Source: Actinomycetes bacterium (GTDB lineage: Bacteria; Actinomycetota; Acidimicrobiia; Acidimicrobiales; Palsa-688). Taken from it: 41,807 bases of DNA. The stretch spans positions 1 to 41,807 of the forward strand of contig JAKAQB010000027.1 in the NCBI GenBank assembly GCA_021811865.1, read 5' to 3'. The translations under genes and the position numbers were made by a program. Each line of letters starts with the position of its first letter. The first letter of the stretch is position 1. Positions 24,906 to 32,192 of the stretch are shown here, piece by piece. The notes under the pieces are model-generated. The model worked only from the letters and a program-made list of their open reading frames with translations, was not told the DNA's origin and did no database searches.

Positions 24906-27131
24906 ATGCTGTTGTCTGTGCTGATCGTGAACCCCATCGGGGAGGAGGCAGGGCGCTACTACCGCCCCGGACCAGGGCGCTGGCTCGGCGGCGGCACCAT
25001 CGCTCTCGGCCTCGCCGGCGCTGTGCATGCCGACACGCTCCACGGCCTGCTCCGGGGCCGGCACCCCGACAGCGGAGGGGACCTCCTGGCGCACCGGCCT
25101 TCCCATCGCCGGGCGGGCTGGGATCTGGTTCTCGCCGCCCCCAAGTCGGTGTCGCTGCTGGTGGCGATGGCACCGCCACCCCGAGCCGAGCAACTGGCCG
25201 CCGCCCACGCCGCGGCCGCCGCCGATGCCGTGGAGTGGCTCCAACAACGAGCCTGTTGGGCCCGGCGCAGCGGGGTCCTCGTCGGCACCGACGGTCTGGT
25301 GGCCGCCGGGTTCGACCACCGCCGCTCCGCTTCGGGTGACCCGCACGTGCACACCCACGTGGTCCTGGTCAACGTCACCCGCGCCGGCGACGGTGTGTGG
25401 TCAGCGCTCGACAGCAGCTCGCTGTGGGTGCACCGGGGTGCCCTCGGCGCCGTCTACCACCTGGCCTTGCGGCGCCATCTCGAAGCCGTCGGGGTGACGG
25501 GATGGCGCCTCGAGCCCGACGGCAGCTTCGACCTGAGCGGCGTGGCGCGCCGGGCCATCGACGCGACCAGCCGCCGTGAGGCGGAGGTCCGAGCGGCCCT
25601 GGCGCGCGACGAGCCGACGCGAGCGGCTCGACGGGCGGCGCGCGGCCTCACGAGGGCGGCGGCGTCGGACGCATGGTGGCCCGCGGCGGCCGGCGCCGGG
25701 CTCGGGCCGGCCGAGGCGGCGTCGCTCGGCCTGGACCGGCAGGTGGCCGTCGACGCAACTGCACCGCAAGCGGTGCCAGCGGCCCGCCCGGCGGCCGTGG
25801 CGACCTGGCTGGCGGCCCGGCGCTCGACCTACTCGGTCCGGGACGTCCTCGTCGGCCTGGCCGCCACGACTCCCGGTGGGGCATCGCCCGACGAAGCCCA
25901 GGCGTGGGCCGAGGCCTTCGCCCGCCAGGCCCTGCCCGCGCCCCGAGGGCGGATCACGACGCCCGAGGCGGCCACTCTCGACCGGATGGTCACGGAGCTG
26001 GTACGGACGGCACCCGGTGGGCTCGGCCTGGCCGCTGCGCCCGCCGTCGTGTCAGCCCTCGGCCGCCGGCCCGAGCTCGGCCCGGTGGGCGCGGCGGCGG
26101 TGGAGCGCCTGACGCGCCGGGGGGAGGGCGTCGTGGCGCTCGGCACCGGAGAGGCGAGAGACGGCTTCTTCAGGCAGGCAGCGGTGCTCGACGCCGCCCG
26201 TGAGGCCTGGGCCGCCACCGGCCACGCCGTCGCGGTGCGCTCGACGCCCGCCGCCTCCAGGCGGTGGGCGGCGCTGGCGGCCGTGACCCCCGAAGGGCCT
26301 GACCGGCCCATCAGCGTGCTCGTCGTCGACCGGGCCGACCGGCTCCCGCCCGCCGAGTTGCTGGCCGTGCTCCGTGAGGCGGGACGGACACCGGCCAAGG
26401 TGGTGCTCCTCCGCGGCGGGAGCCTGCCGGCACTGACCCGGGCGTGCAGCGAGGGAATCGAGGCGATCGACGTCATCACCCTCGGAGCCCCAGTTCCGCC
26501 GGCACACTCGACTCGCTCGCCGGCCCCGACCCACCCGCCGGCGGCCTCCCCCCACGGGACCCTCCCGACGGGTGCCGCGCTCGCCGCCCTGGTCGAGGAG
26601 TGGCAGGCGCGGGAAGGCCACGGCGTCCTGGTCGGGCTCGGCCCCGCCGAGGTCGCCGAGCTCAACCGCCGGGCACGCGCCGCCCTCCGCTCCGCCGGCG
26701 TCCTCGAGGGCCGCGACGTGGTCGTCGCGGGACGACCGTTCGCGGTCGGAGACCGGGTCGTCCCCCTCCGACGGGAGGTCGGCCGACCCGGCGCCGAGGG
26801 CCGGGTGGTGGCGGTGGGCGACACGCCGGCGCGCCTGGTCGTCGAGTGGGGCGACGGGCGTCGCAGCCTCGACAGCTGGGCTGCTCGGCGCCTCGGTCAC
26901 GCCTACGCCCTGACGCCTGCCGGCCTGCGGCTGCACGGCGGGGCGGCGCTCCTCCTCGGCGAGCCGGAGGACCTGGGGCGGGACGCCTCGCGGGTCGTCC
27001 TTGCAGTGAGAGCCGGGGCGCCCCGCCTGAGCCCCGAGCACGCGGAGCCGTCGCTGGATCTGACCCGCCCAAGACTCGGCCGCCGCCCCTCGCGCGAACC
27101 AGCCCGGAACGCGCCCGGGCTCGGTCGATGA
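24906..27131 (+). CDS. MobF-type relaxase (TrwC-like) with degenerate helicase half
   Basis: A protein of about 741 residues. The N-terminal third is a TrwC-type relaxase: EEAGRYYRPGPGRWLGGGTI provides the YY pair expected to attack DNA. The metal-binding HUH motif is GDPHVHTHVVLVN (His 147, 149, 151). The region that normally holds the RecD-like helicase P-loop (about residues 405-440) reads VVALGTGEARDGF, with no GKT, and the Walker B position reads VLVVDRAD instead of a DE pair. The ATPase is therefore likely dead. The C-terminal part (VVVAGRPFAVGDRVVPLRRE) retains the helicase-associated fold. ATG 24906 is chosen; a GTG at 24891 is possible. It is divergent from the transfer operon. Confidence 0.87.
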   Translation: MLLSVLIVNPIGEEAGRYYRPGPGRWLGGGTIALGLAGAVHADTLHGLLRGRHPDSGGDLLAHRPSHRRAGWDLVLAAPKSVSLLVAMAPPPRAEQLAAAHAAAAADAVEWLQQRACWARRSGVLVGTDGLVAAGFDHRRSASGDPHVHTHVVLVNVTRAGDGVWSALDSSSLWVHRGALGAVYHLALRRHLEAVGVTGWRLEPDGSFDLSGVARRAIDATSRREAEVRAALARDEPTRAARRAARGLTRAAASDAWWPAAAGAGLGPAEAASLGLDRQVAVDATAPQAVPAARPAAVATWLAARRSTYSVRDVLVGLAATTPGGASPDEAQAWAEAFARQALPAPRGRITTPEAATLDRMVTELVRTAPGGLGLAAAPAVVSALGRRPELGPVGAAAVERLTRRGEGVVALGTGEARDGFFRQAAVLDAAREAWAATGHAVAVRSTPAASRRWAALAAVTPEGPDRPISVLVVDRADRLPPAELLAVLREAGRTPAKVVLLRGGSLPALTRACSEGIEAIDVITLGAPVPPAHSTRSPAPTHPPAASPHGTLPTGAALAALVEEWQAREGHGVLVGLGPAEVAELNRRARAALRSAGVLEGRDVVVAGRPFAVGDRVVPLRREVGRPGAEGRVVAVGDTPARLVVEWGDGRRSLDSWAARRLGHAYALTPAGLRLHGGAALLLGEPEDLGRDASRVVLAVRAGAPRLSPEHAEPSLDLTRPRLGRRPSREPARNAPGLGR

Positions 27132-27150
27132 CTGCGCGCTGCAGGGCTGT

Positions 27151-28086
27151 CTAGCCGGTCAGCAACTCGCGCGCGCCTCGGTCGGTCGAAGGGTGGCGCA
27201 ACTTGGACATGGCCCGCGCCTCGATCTGGCGGATCCGCTCCCGGGTCAGGCTGAAGTGCTCGCCCACCTCATCGAGCGTCCGCGGCTCTCCCCGATCGAG
27301 ACCGAAGCGGAGGCGGAGGATCTCACGCTCGCGCTCGTCCAGCGCCACCAGCATCTTGTTGACCTCGCCCGACAGCAGGGAGGCCGCGGCAGCATCGAAG
27401 GGCGACACCGCCGAGCGGTCCTCGACGACATCGCCGAGCTCCGCATCGCCGTCCTCCCGGAGTGGCTCGGACAGCGAAAGCGGCTCGGCGGCGTGGCGGA
27501 GGATCTCGGTGACCTTTTCCTCCTCGAGCTCCAGGTCGGCTGCAAGCTCGGCGACCGTCGGGCGCCGACCGAGCTGACCCTCGAGCCGCCCGCGGGCCTT
27601 GGTGACCCGGGTGAGCAGGTCGCCGGCGTGGACCGGCAGTCGGACGGTGCGACCGGTGTTGGCGATCCCCCGGGTGATGGCCTGGCGGATCCACCACGTC
27701 GCGTACGTCGAGAACTTGAAGCCCTTGCGCCAGTCGAACTTCTCGACGGCGTGCATCAGGCCGAGGTTGCCCTCCTGGACCAGATCGAGCAGGGGCAACT
27801 CCGCCGCCTGGTACTTCTTCGCGATCGACACGACCAGCCTCAGGTTGGCCTTCACGAACGTCTCGGCTGCGTCGTCGCCATCCCGGGCGAGCCGGCGCAA
27901 CTCGCGCTTGCGGGCCGCCGTCAGCGTCTTGCCCGAGTTGATCTCCGTCCGGGCCTCGCGACCGGCCTCGATCACTTGCGCCAAGCGGGCCTCGTCGTCC
28001 TTGGTGAGAAGAGCGTGCTTACCGATGTCGTTCAAATAGAGGCGGACCAAGTCCTCCTCAGGCTGAGCGGCGTGGTTGTTGGGCAC
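27151..28086 (-). CDS. RpoD/SigA-family RNA polymerase sigma factor (group 1/2)
   Basis: A 311-residue sigma-70. Region 1.2 ([20 protein letters not shown]), region 2 ([47 protein letters not shown]), region 3 ([20 protein letters not shown]) and region 4 ([20 protein letters not shown], then [18 protein letters not shown]) are complete. It lacks the long region 1.1 and non-conserved insert of many primary sigma factors. It may therefore be the housekeeping factor of a small-genome lineage or an alternative SigB/HrdB-like group 2 factor. Starts at GTG (MPNNHAAQ). It faces the relaxase gene end with only 19 bp between. Confidence 0.92.
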   Translation of the reverse strand: MPNNHAAQPEEDLVRLYLNDIGKHALLTKDDEARLAQVIEAGREARTEINSGKTLTAARKRELRRLARDGDDAAETFVKANLRLVVSIAKKYQAAELPLLDLVQEGNLGLMHAVEKFDWRKGFKFSTYATWWIRQAITRGIANTGRTVRLPVHAGDLLTRVTKARGRLEGQLGRRPTVAELAADLELEEEKVTEILRHAAEPLSLSEPLREDGDAELGDVVEDRSAVSPFDAAAASLLSGEVNKMLVALDEREREILRLRFGLDRGEPRTLDEVGEHFSLTRERIRQIEARAMSKLRHPSTDRGARELLTG

Positions 28087-28250
28087 TTCGTGGACGTCCT
28101 CTCATCGAGCCTGTCCGCAGCCCGGATCCTGCCTGGGAAGGATCCCGACCAGCCGGTCGGTGCCGGCACTAGTAGCTGATCCTACCGGAGAAGGGCTGGT
28201 TCGTGAAGGGGCCAATCGGGTATCGGTCCTGCTCCACCGGCTCTTGGAGG

Positions 28251-28844
28251 TCACGGGGACAGCCGCTGCTTGCGCCACCCATCGCCGACCGGCACGTACC
28301 GGACCCGGTCGTGGAGGCGGCTCGGGCGCGCCTGCCAGAACTCCACCCGGCTCGCCACGACCCGGAACCCACCCCACCACGGCGGGCGGGTCACCTCGCG
28401 GCCCGAGAACCGGTCCTCGACCTCGCCGACCCGCCGCTCGAGCGTCAGGCGATCGGGCAGCACGGTGCTCTGCGCCGAGGCCCAGGCACCGAGCTGGGAC
28501 CCCCGCGGGCGGGTGAGGAAATAGGCGTCGGAATCCTCGTCGCTGACGCGCTCCACATCGCCGGCGGCCCGTACCTGCCGGTCGAGCGCGGCCCACCGCC
28601 ACGCGAGGGCGGCACGGGGGTTGGTCGCCAGCTGCGCGCCCTTCACACTCCGGTCGTTGGTGTAGAACACCCAGCCCCGGTCGTCGACCGCCTTCAGCAG
28701 CACGAACCGCACGTCGGGAGCGCCGTCGGCACCGGCGGTGGCGAGCGCCATGGCGTCTGGTTCGGCGACACCAGCAGCCTCCGCCTCGGCGTACCACAGG
28801 CGGAACTGCGCCAGCGGATCGTCGTCCAGCTCGGTCGGCTCCAC
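28251..28844 (-). CDS. pdxH: pyridoxine 5'-phosphate oxidase
   Basis: Oxidises pyridoxine or pyridoxamine phosphate to PLP with FMN. At 197 residues it is a little shorter than usual. Motifs: MALATAGADGAPDVRFVLLK, DRGWVFYTNDRSVKGAQLA, WRWAALDRQVRAAGDVERV, PRGSQLGAWASAQSTVL, WGGFRVVASRVEFWQARPSR (the family signature region) and the C-terminal YVPVGDGWRKQRLSP. The GTG start is preceded by GGGAGGACAG. A 17-bp tandem duplication at 28843-28876 copies this ribosome site and GTG, leaving a second, out-of-frame GTG upstream. Confidence 0.93.
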   Translation of the reverse strand: MEPTELDDDPLAQFRLWYAEAEAAGVAEPDAMALATAGADGAPDVRFVLLKAVDDRGWVFYTNDRSVKGAQLATNPRAALAWRWAALDRQVRAAGDVERVSDEDSDAYFLTRPRGSQLGAWASAQSTVLPDRLTLERRVGEVEDRFSGREVTRPPWWGGFRVVASRVEFWQARPSRLHDRVRYVPVGDGWRKQRLSP

Positions 28845-28876
28845 CTGTCCTCCCTCGGCACCTGTCCTCCCTCGGC
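28843..28876. repeat. 17-bp tandem duplication of the pdxH ribosome site and start
   Basis: On the minus strand GCCGAGGGAGGACAGGT occurs twice in perfect tandem. Each copy followed by G makes a GGAGG-ACAG-GTG initiation signal. The upstream GTG is out of frame with pdxH because 17 is not a multiple of three. Confidence 0.8.
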
Positions 28877-28938
28877 CTCGGCCGGGTCGGCAGCGTAGCG
28901 CCCGCGGGGGAATCGGCAGGCGGCGCCGGCCGGAGGAG

Positions 28939-29424
28939 TCAGCGGGCGTCGGCGAGGAACTCCGTGAGCGATGGGCCCAGACGCGTCGGATGCGGCGCGG
29001 CGCCCGGAGAGCTCGCCGCCAGCCGCTCGTTGGCGTCGGCCAGGGCAGCGACCGATCGGGCCGAGCTGACCAGCGCCTCCCGGTGGGCGGTGAGGATGTC
29101 GTCCCACGGCGGTGGTGCGGCCGCGGCCAGTTGCTCCAGCGTCGGCGGCGACGCCACCGCGAGGTCCCGCGCCACTGCCTCGGTGGCCATAGCCCGGACC
29201 AGCTCCGCCACCCGGAAGCGCTCGACGGCTTCCTCGACGGCCCGGTGGGCACTGGCGACCCAGCTGGGGCCGCCGGCGAGGGCAAGCCCGCGCTCCTCCT
29301 CCAGCCGGAACCGCAACACGTCGAGGAGATGGCGCAGCTGCCACAGGGCGTCGGACAAGTCCTCGAGCGGCGGAGAGGGGGAACGGGACACTACGGCACC
29401 CATCGACTCGGGCGGGAGGACCAT
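28939..29424 (-). CDS. flgN: FlgN-like flagellar export chaperone candidate
   Basis: A 161-residue all-helical protein. LSDALWQLRHLLDVLRFRLE, then EERGLALAGGPSWVASAHRA, VEEAVERFRVAELVRAMATE, LEQLAAAAPPPWDDILTAHR and SARSVAALADANERLAAS reproduce the pattern of actinobacterial FlgN proteins, which hold hook-associated proteins before export. The tail is low complexity (SSPGAAPHPTRLGPSLTEF). It is 22 bp downstream of the LuxR-type gene, and a FliA-like sigma gene is nearby, which supports a flagellar role. ATG 29424 is used; ATG 29403 (MGAVVSRSP) is equally possible. No other flagellar structural genes are in this window. Confidence 0.62.
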   Translation of the reverse strand: MVLPPESMGAVVSRSPSPPLEDLSDALWQLRHLLDVLRFRLEEERGLALAGGPSWVASAHRAVEEAVERFRVAELVRAMATEAVARDLAVASPPTLEQLAAAAPPPWDDILTAHREALVSSARSVAALADANERLAASSPGAAPHPTRLGPSLTEFLADAR

Positions 29425-29446
29425 GAGCTGGGACGAGCGCGGCTGG

Positions 29447-30109
29447 TCAGCGCAGCAGCCCGAGGGCGACCGCCCGCGAGGTCGCCTCGTGCCGGGTGCG
29501 GACGTCGAGCTTCGCGTAGATGCTGGCGAGGTGTGACTTGACCGTCGCAGGGGAGATGTACAACGCCTCGGCGATGGCAGCGTTGGACTCCCCTCGAGCC
29601 AGGCGGGCGAGGACCTGGCCCTCCTTGAAGGTCAGCGGTGAGACATCCGACGTTCGGATGTCTCTACCTTCGGCAGGGTCGAACCCCACCAGCACCGACA
29701 TGAGTGGGGGGGCGATTGCCCGCTCACCGGCCAGGACCGACCGCACCGCGGAGGCGAGGTCCTCGGGCAGCACCCTTCGCAGAGCCATGCCCGCGATGCC
29801 CGCGTCGAGGAGGGCGACGAGATCCCGGCGCTCGACGCGCTCCACCAGGCCCACAACGCGGGCGTCGCTCGCCGGCAGCCGCCGGCGCAGGGCATGGAGC
29901 TCGTCGGGATCGGCGGCCCCGGCGACGTAGATCCGCGCCCCGCTGCGACGAGCAGCATCGAAGCCGGCGGGCACGTTGTCACACAGCTCGAGCGTCACGA
30001 CCCCCGCCAGGCGCAACGCGGCGGCGATCCCGACACGGGCGAGGGGCATGCGGTCCGAAACGACTGCTGTCGCCCCGAGATCGATCACCCCTCCCTCGAC
30101 GCTGGCCAC
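29447..30109 (-). CDS. LuxR/NarL-type regulator with eroded receiver domain
   Basis: A 220-residue response-regulator-shaped protein. The C-terminal HTH is canonical: SPLTFKEGQVLARLARGESN, AAIAEALYISPATVKSHLAS, then IYAKLDVRTRHEATSRAVAL. The N-terminal receiver keeps the alternating fold (AVVSDRMPLARVGIAAALRL, ALLDAGIAGMALRRVL) but the phospho-acceptor strand reads GARIYVAGAAD, without a clear aspartate. It may therefore not be phosphorylated in the usual way. The GTG start is chosen for its GAGGAGGGACC ribosome site. A 10-bp palindrome lies in its own linker (29641-29663). Neighbours (FlgN-like, FliA-like) suggest motility control. Confidence 0.85.
   Translation of the reverse strand: MASVEGGVIDLGATAVVSDRMPLARVGIAAALRLAGVVTLELCDNVPAGFDAARRSGARIYVAGAADPDELHALRRRLPASDARVVGLVERVERRDLVALLDAGIAGMALRRVLPEDLASAVRSVLAGERAIAPPLMSVLVGFDPAEGRDIRTSDVSPLTFKEGQVLARLARGESNAAIAEALYISPATVKSHLASIYAKLDVRTRHEATSRAVALGLLR
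29641..29663. repeat. 10-bp inverted repeat within the LuxR-type gene
   Basis: AGACATCCGA-CGT-TCGGATGTCT is perfectly paired around a 3-base loop, inside the coding region for the linker between receiver and HTH (DIRTSDVS). It could be an mRNA hairpin or a binding site. Confidence 0.6.
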
Positions 30110-30282
30110 GGTCCCTCCTCTGGCAGCCCGCAGGGCGAGACGGACCGTAGCAGACCACATCCCAGGACGTTCCGGTTGTAACTAGATACTACGTGCACCT
30201 TTCCATGACCCGGTGATGCTAGGTGGTGCCGAGATTTCGGCCGGGCAGGGGATCAAGGGAAAAGGCCGCAGGAGCCGACTGA

Positions 30283-31182
30283 TTGTGCATGCCCCCGGCA
30301 CTCTGTGAAGATCCCGAAGCCGCGCCAACCGAGGACGAACTGGTCCGGACGCACCTGCCGCTCGTCCACTACGCCGTGGCCGAGGTTGCCAGCCGTGTGC
30401 CTCGCCACGTGAGCCGGGACGATCTGACGTCGGCCGGCATGGCTGGCCTGGCCCAGGCCGCACGCAGCTACGATCCGGCTCGGGCGATCAGCTTCCCCCG
30501 GTTCGCGGCCACGAGGATCCGTGGCGCCATCCTCGACGAGCTGCGGAGCCGGGACTGGGCGAGCCGTTCGGTGCGAGCCAGGGCACGCGAGGTCACAGCG
30601 GCCGCCGACCGGCTGACCGCCACCCTCGGCCGTGCCCCGACCAACGAAGAGCTGGCCCGCCATCTCGGCATCCCGCGGGCTGAGCTCGAGAACCTCCAAC
30701 GGGATGTGCAGCGCTCGGTGGTGCTCAACCTCGAGGACCTCAACCCGGCCGGACCGGCCGACGACACCCTGCCCGGCAGTGACCTCACGCCCGACGCCCA
30801 ACTACTCGAGCGCGAGCGCCGGGCCTACCTCGTCGCCGCCGTCGCCCACCTCCCCCAACGCCTCCGCCGGGTGGTGATGGGCTACTTCTTCGAGGAGCTG
30901 CCCATGCACGTCCTGGCCCTGGAGCTGGGCGTGACGGACTCCCGGATCTCCCAGATGCGCGCGGAGGCACTCACCCTGCTCAAGTCGGCGATCGACGCCC
31001 AACTCGAAGCCCCAGCGGTCGGACCTGTCGCCGACGGGACTCCCGCGCCCCGTCCCGGGGCGGAGACCGGCCGGGCTGCCCGGCGGCGCGCCGCCTACCT
31101 GCAGGCGGTTGCCAGTCACCACGACTTCCGGACCCGGCTCTCCCCGGCGGCGGCGTCCCTCGCCAGCCTGGTGCCGGCGTAG
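30283..31182 (+). CDS. fliA: FliA/WhiG-type sigma factor
   Basis: A sigma-28-class protein of about 299 residues. Region 2 is TEDELVRTHLPLVHYAVAEV, then DDLTSAGMAGLAQAARSYDP, ISFPRFAATRIRGAILDELR and DWASRSVRARAREV. Region 3 is LGRAPTNEELARHLGIPRAE. Region 4 is HLPQRLRRVVMGYFFEELPM, then LALELGVTDSRISQMRAEAL. This is the FliA/WhiG pattern that reads flagellar or developmental genes. The C-terminal 70 residues are an unusual basic Ala/Arg-rich tail. A TTG at 30283 has AGGAG 8 bases upstream; ATG 30289 is an alternative with long spacing. It is divergent from the LuxR-type gene. Confidence 0.87.
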   Translation: MCMPPALCEDPEAAPTEDELVRTHLPLVHYAVAEVASRVPRHVSRDDLTSAGMAGLAQAARSYDPARAISFPRFAATRIRGAILDELRSRDWASRSVRARAREVTAAADRLTATLGRAPTNEELARHLGIPRAELENLQRDVQRSVVLNLEDLNPAGPADDTLPGSDLTPDAQLLERERRAYLVAAVAHLPQRLRRVVMGYFFEELPMHVLALELGVTDSRISQMRAEALTLLKSAIDAQLEAPAVGPVADGTPAPRPGAETGRAARRRAAYLQAVASHHDFRTRLSPAAASLASLVPA

Positions 31183-31268
31183 ACGGCGGCGATCCTCTCC
31201 GCCCCTCTCCCTCCCGTCTCGCCGACATCCCGCGGACATCCCGCCGTCACCTAGCCGGCACCCCGCCG

Positions 31269-31841
31269 TCACCTAGCCGACATCCCGCCGGCGAGGGGCT
31301 CGATCCGCAGGTCATCCCACGTCAGCAGCGGGAACCAGGGGATGCCTGCCGCCCCAAAGCGCTCCGCCACCTCCGGGCTGCGATCCACGAGCGTCGCTGC
31401 AGCCACGACGTCGGCGCCCGTCTCCCGGATCCGCTCGATCGCCCGCAGCAACGAGCCGCCCGTCGAGACGGTGTCCTCCACTGCCAGGACGCGCTCACCG
31501 GCCGCAAGGCGATGGCCCTCGAGCCATGCTCCCCGGCCGTGACCCTTCGGCTCCTTGCGGACCGAGAACCACGGGACGCCGGCCAGCATGGACACGCCGT
31601 GGGCAATCGGATCAGCACCCATGGTCGGCCCGCCGATGACCTCCCACGGGATGTCGACGGCGTCGACCACGGCGGCGGCGACGGCGCGCAGGGCGTCACC
31701 GGTGGCGAGGACATGGCGGCAGTCGATGTAGTCCCGGCTCCAGCCACCCGAGGACAGGACGAACGGCTCCTCCCGGCGCTCGTACCCCCGTTCGAGCACC
31801 AGCCGGGCCAGGGCGGCGCGAGTGGCGTCGGCGAGGGGCAC
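31269..31841 (-). CDS. pyrE: orotate phosphoribosyltransferase
   Basis: Makes orotidine 5'-phosphate from orotate and PRPP in pyrimidine synthesis. At 190 residues it has normal length. The N-terminus has EEPFVLSSGGWSRDYIDCRH. The loop WFSVRKEPKGHGRGAWLEG holds the flexible catalytic loop Lys/His residues. The PRPP-binding motif is VLAVEDTVSTGGSL. GPTMGADPIAHGV fits the phosphate loop. The GTG start lies 8 bases after a TACAGT -10 box with no ribosome site, so translation is probably leaderless. The gene is alone between the FliA-type gene and a repeat-rich spacer. Confidence 0.93.
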   Translation of the reverse strand: MPLADATRAALARLVLERGYERREEPFVLSSGGWSRDYIDCRHVLATGDALRAVAAAVVDAVDIPWEVIGGPTMGADPIAHGVSMLAGVPWFSVRKEPKGHGRGAWLEGHRLAAGERVLAVEDTVSTGGSLLRAIERIRETGADVVAAATLVDRSPEVAERFGAAGIPWFPLLTWDDLRIEPLAGGMSAR

Positions 31842-31849
31842 CGCGGGTC

Positions 31850-31855
31850 ACTGTA
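31850..31855 (-). promoter_or_regulatory. -10 box of a leaderless pyrE promoter
   Basis: TACAGT (TAnnnT) lies 8 bases before the pyrE GTG, the spacing seen for leaderless actinobacterial genes. The GCGCGC element begins about 40 bp farther upstream. Confidence 0.5.
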
Positions 31856-31896
31856 GCGAGGAGGCGCTGCCCTCCCGGCTGCCGTTACCACCGAGC

Positions 31897-31975
31897 CGCG
31901 CGCACCCACGCTAACTGCGCGCACTGGCAGCGTCATATCGTCGTGCATGCGCGCGGTTGGGACGGCTGCGCGCGG
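31897..31975. repeat. four-box GCGCGC intergenic element, copy B
   Basis: GCGCGC boxes begin at 31898, 31917, 31950 with preceding CAT (31946-31955), and 31968. The box spacing, mirror orientation and central ATATCGTC (31935-31942) are the same as in copy A, with an ungapped offset of 29,315 bp. The outer arms CCGCGCGCA and TGCGCGCGG are exact reverse complements. It lies 56 bp upstream of pyrE on the minus strand. Confidence 0.75.
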
Positions 31976-31980
31976 TTGTG

Positions 31981-31995
31981 GTCCCATTATGGGAC
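31981..31995. promoter_or_regulatory. GTCCCAT-T-ATGGGAC palindrome
   Basis: A perfect 7-bp inverted repeat with a single centre base, 5 bp beyond copy B of the GCGCGC element. It has the size of an operator. Nothing shows which protein would bind. Confidence 0.4.
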
Positions 31996-32050
31996 AAACG
32001 ACCCTAAACCGGGCGCTCCACCGGGCCACCGGGCCGCCACCGGGCCGTGG

Positions 32051-32083
32051 GACCGCCACCCGACCGCCACCCGACCGCCACCA
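32051..32083. repeat. 11-bp tandem repeat, three copies
   Basis: GACCGCCACCC three times in a row, the last copy ending CCA. Part of the pyrE-helD spacer (31842-32183), which holds repeats and palindromes but no gene I can support. Confidence 0.8.
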
Positions 32084-32100
32084 GAGCCCCGGCACGCCGG

Positions 32101-32192
32101 CGCCCCGCAACCCGTCACGCCGGCGCCCCGCAACCCGTCACGCCGGCGCCCCGCAACCCGTCACGCCGGCGCCCCGCAACCCGTCACGCCGA
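32101..32192. repeat. 23-bp minisatellite, four copies
   Basis: Unit core CGCCCCGCAACCCGTCACGC. Copies start at 32101, 32124, 32147 and 32170; the last differs by one base and contains the stop codon of the HelD-like gene (32184-32186). A partial unit (CACGCCGG) precedes. With no spacers it is not a CRISPR array. Confidence 0.88.

Noticed and set aside
28087..28250. Small gene between the sigma factor and pdxH
   Set aside because: No reading frame with a ribosome site or conserved pattern; it holds only the sigma-gene upstream region.
30110..30282. A riboswitch before the FliA-type gene
   Set aside because: The leader has a small GCCGA/TCGGC hairpin and a purine-rich stretch but no consensus of a known aptamer that I can recognise.
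32051..32192. Possible CRISPR array
   Set aside because: The 11-bp and 23-bp units are directly adjacent with no unique spacers and there are no cas genes.
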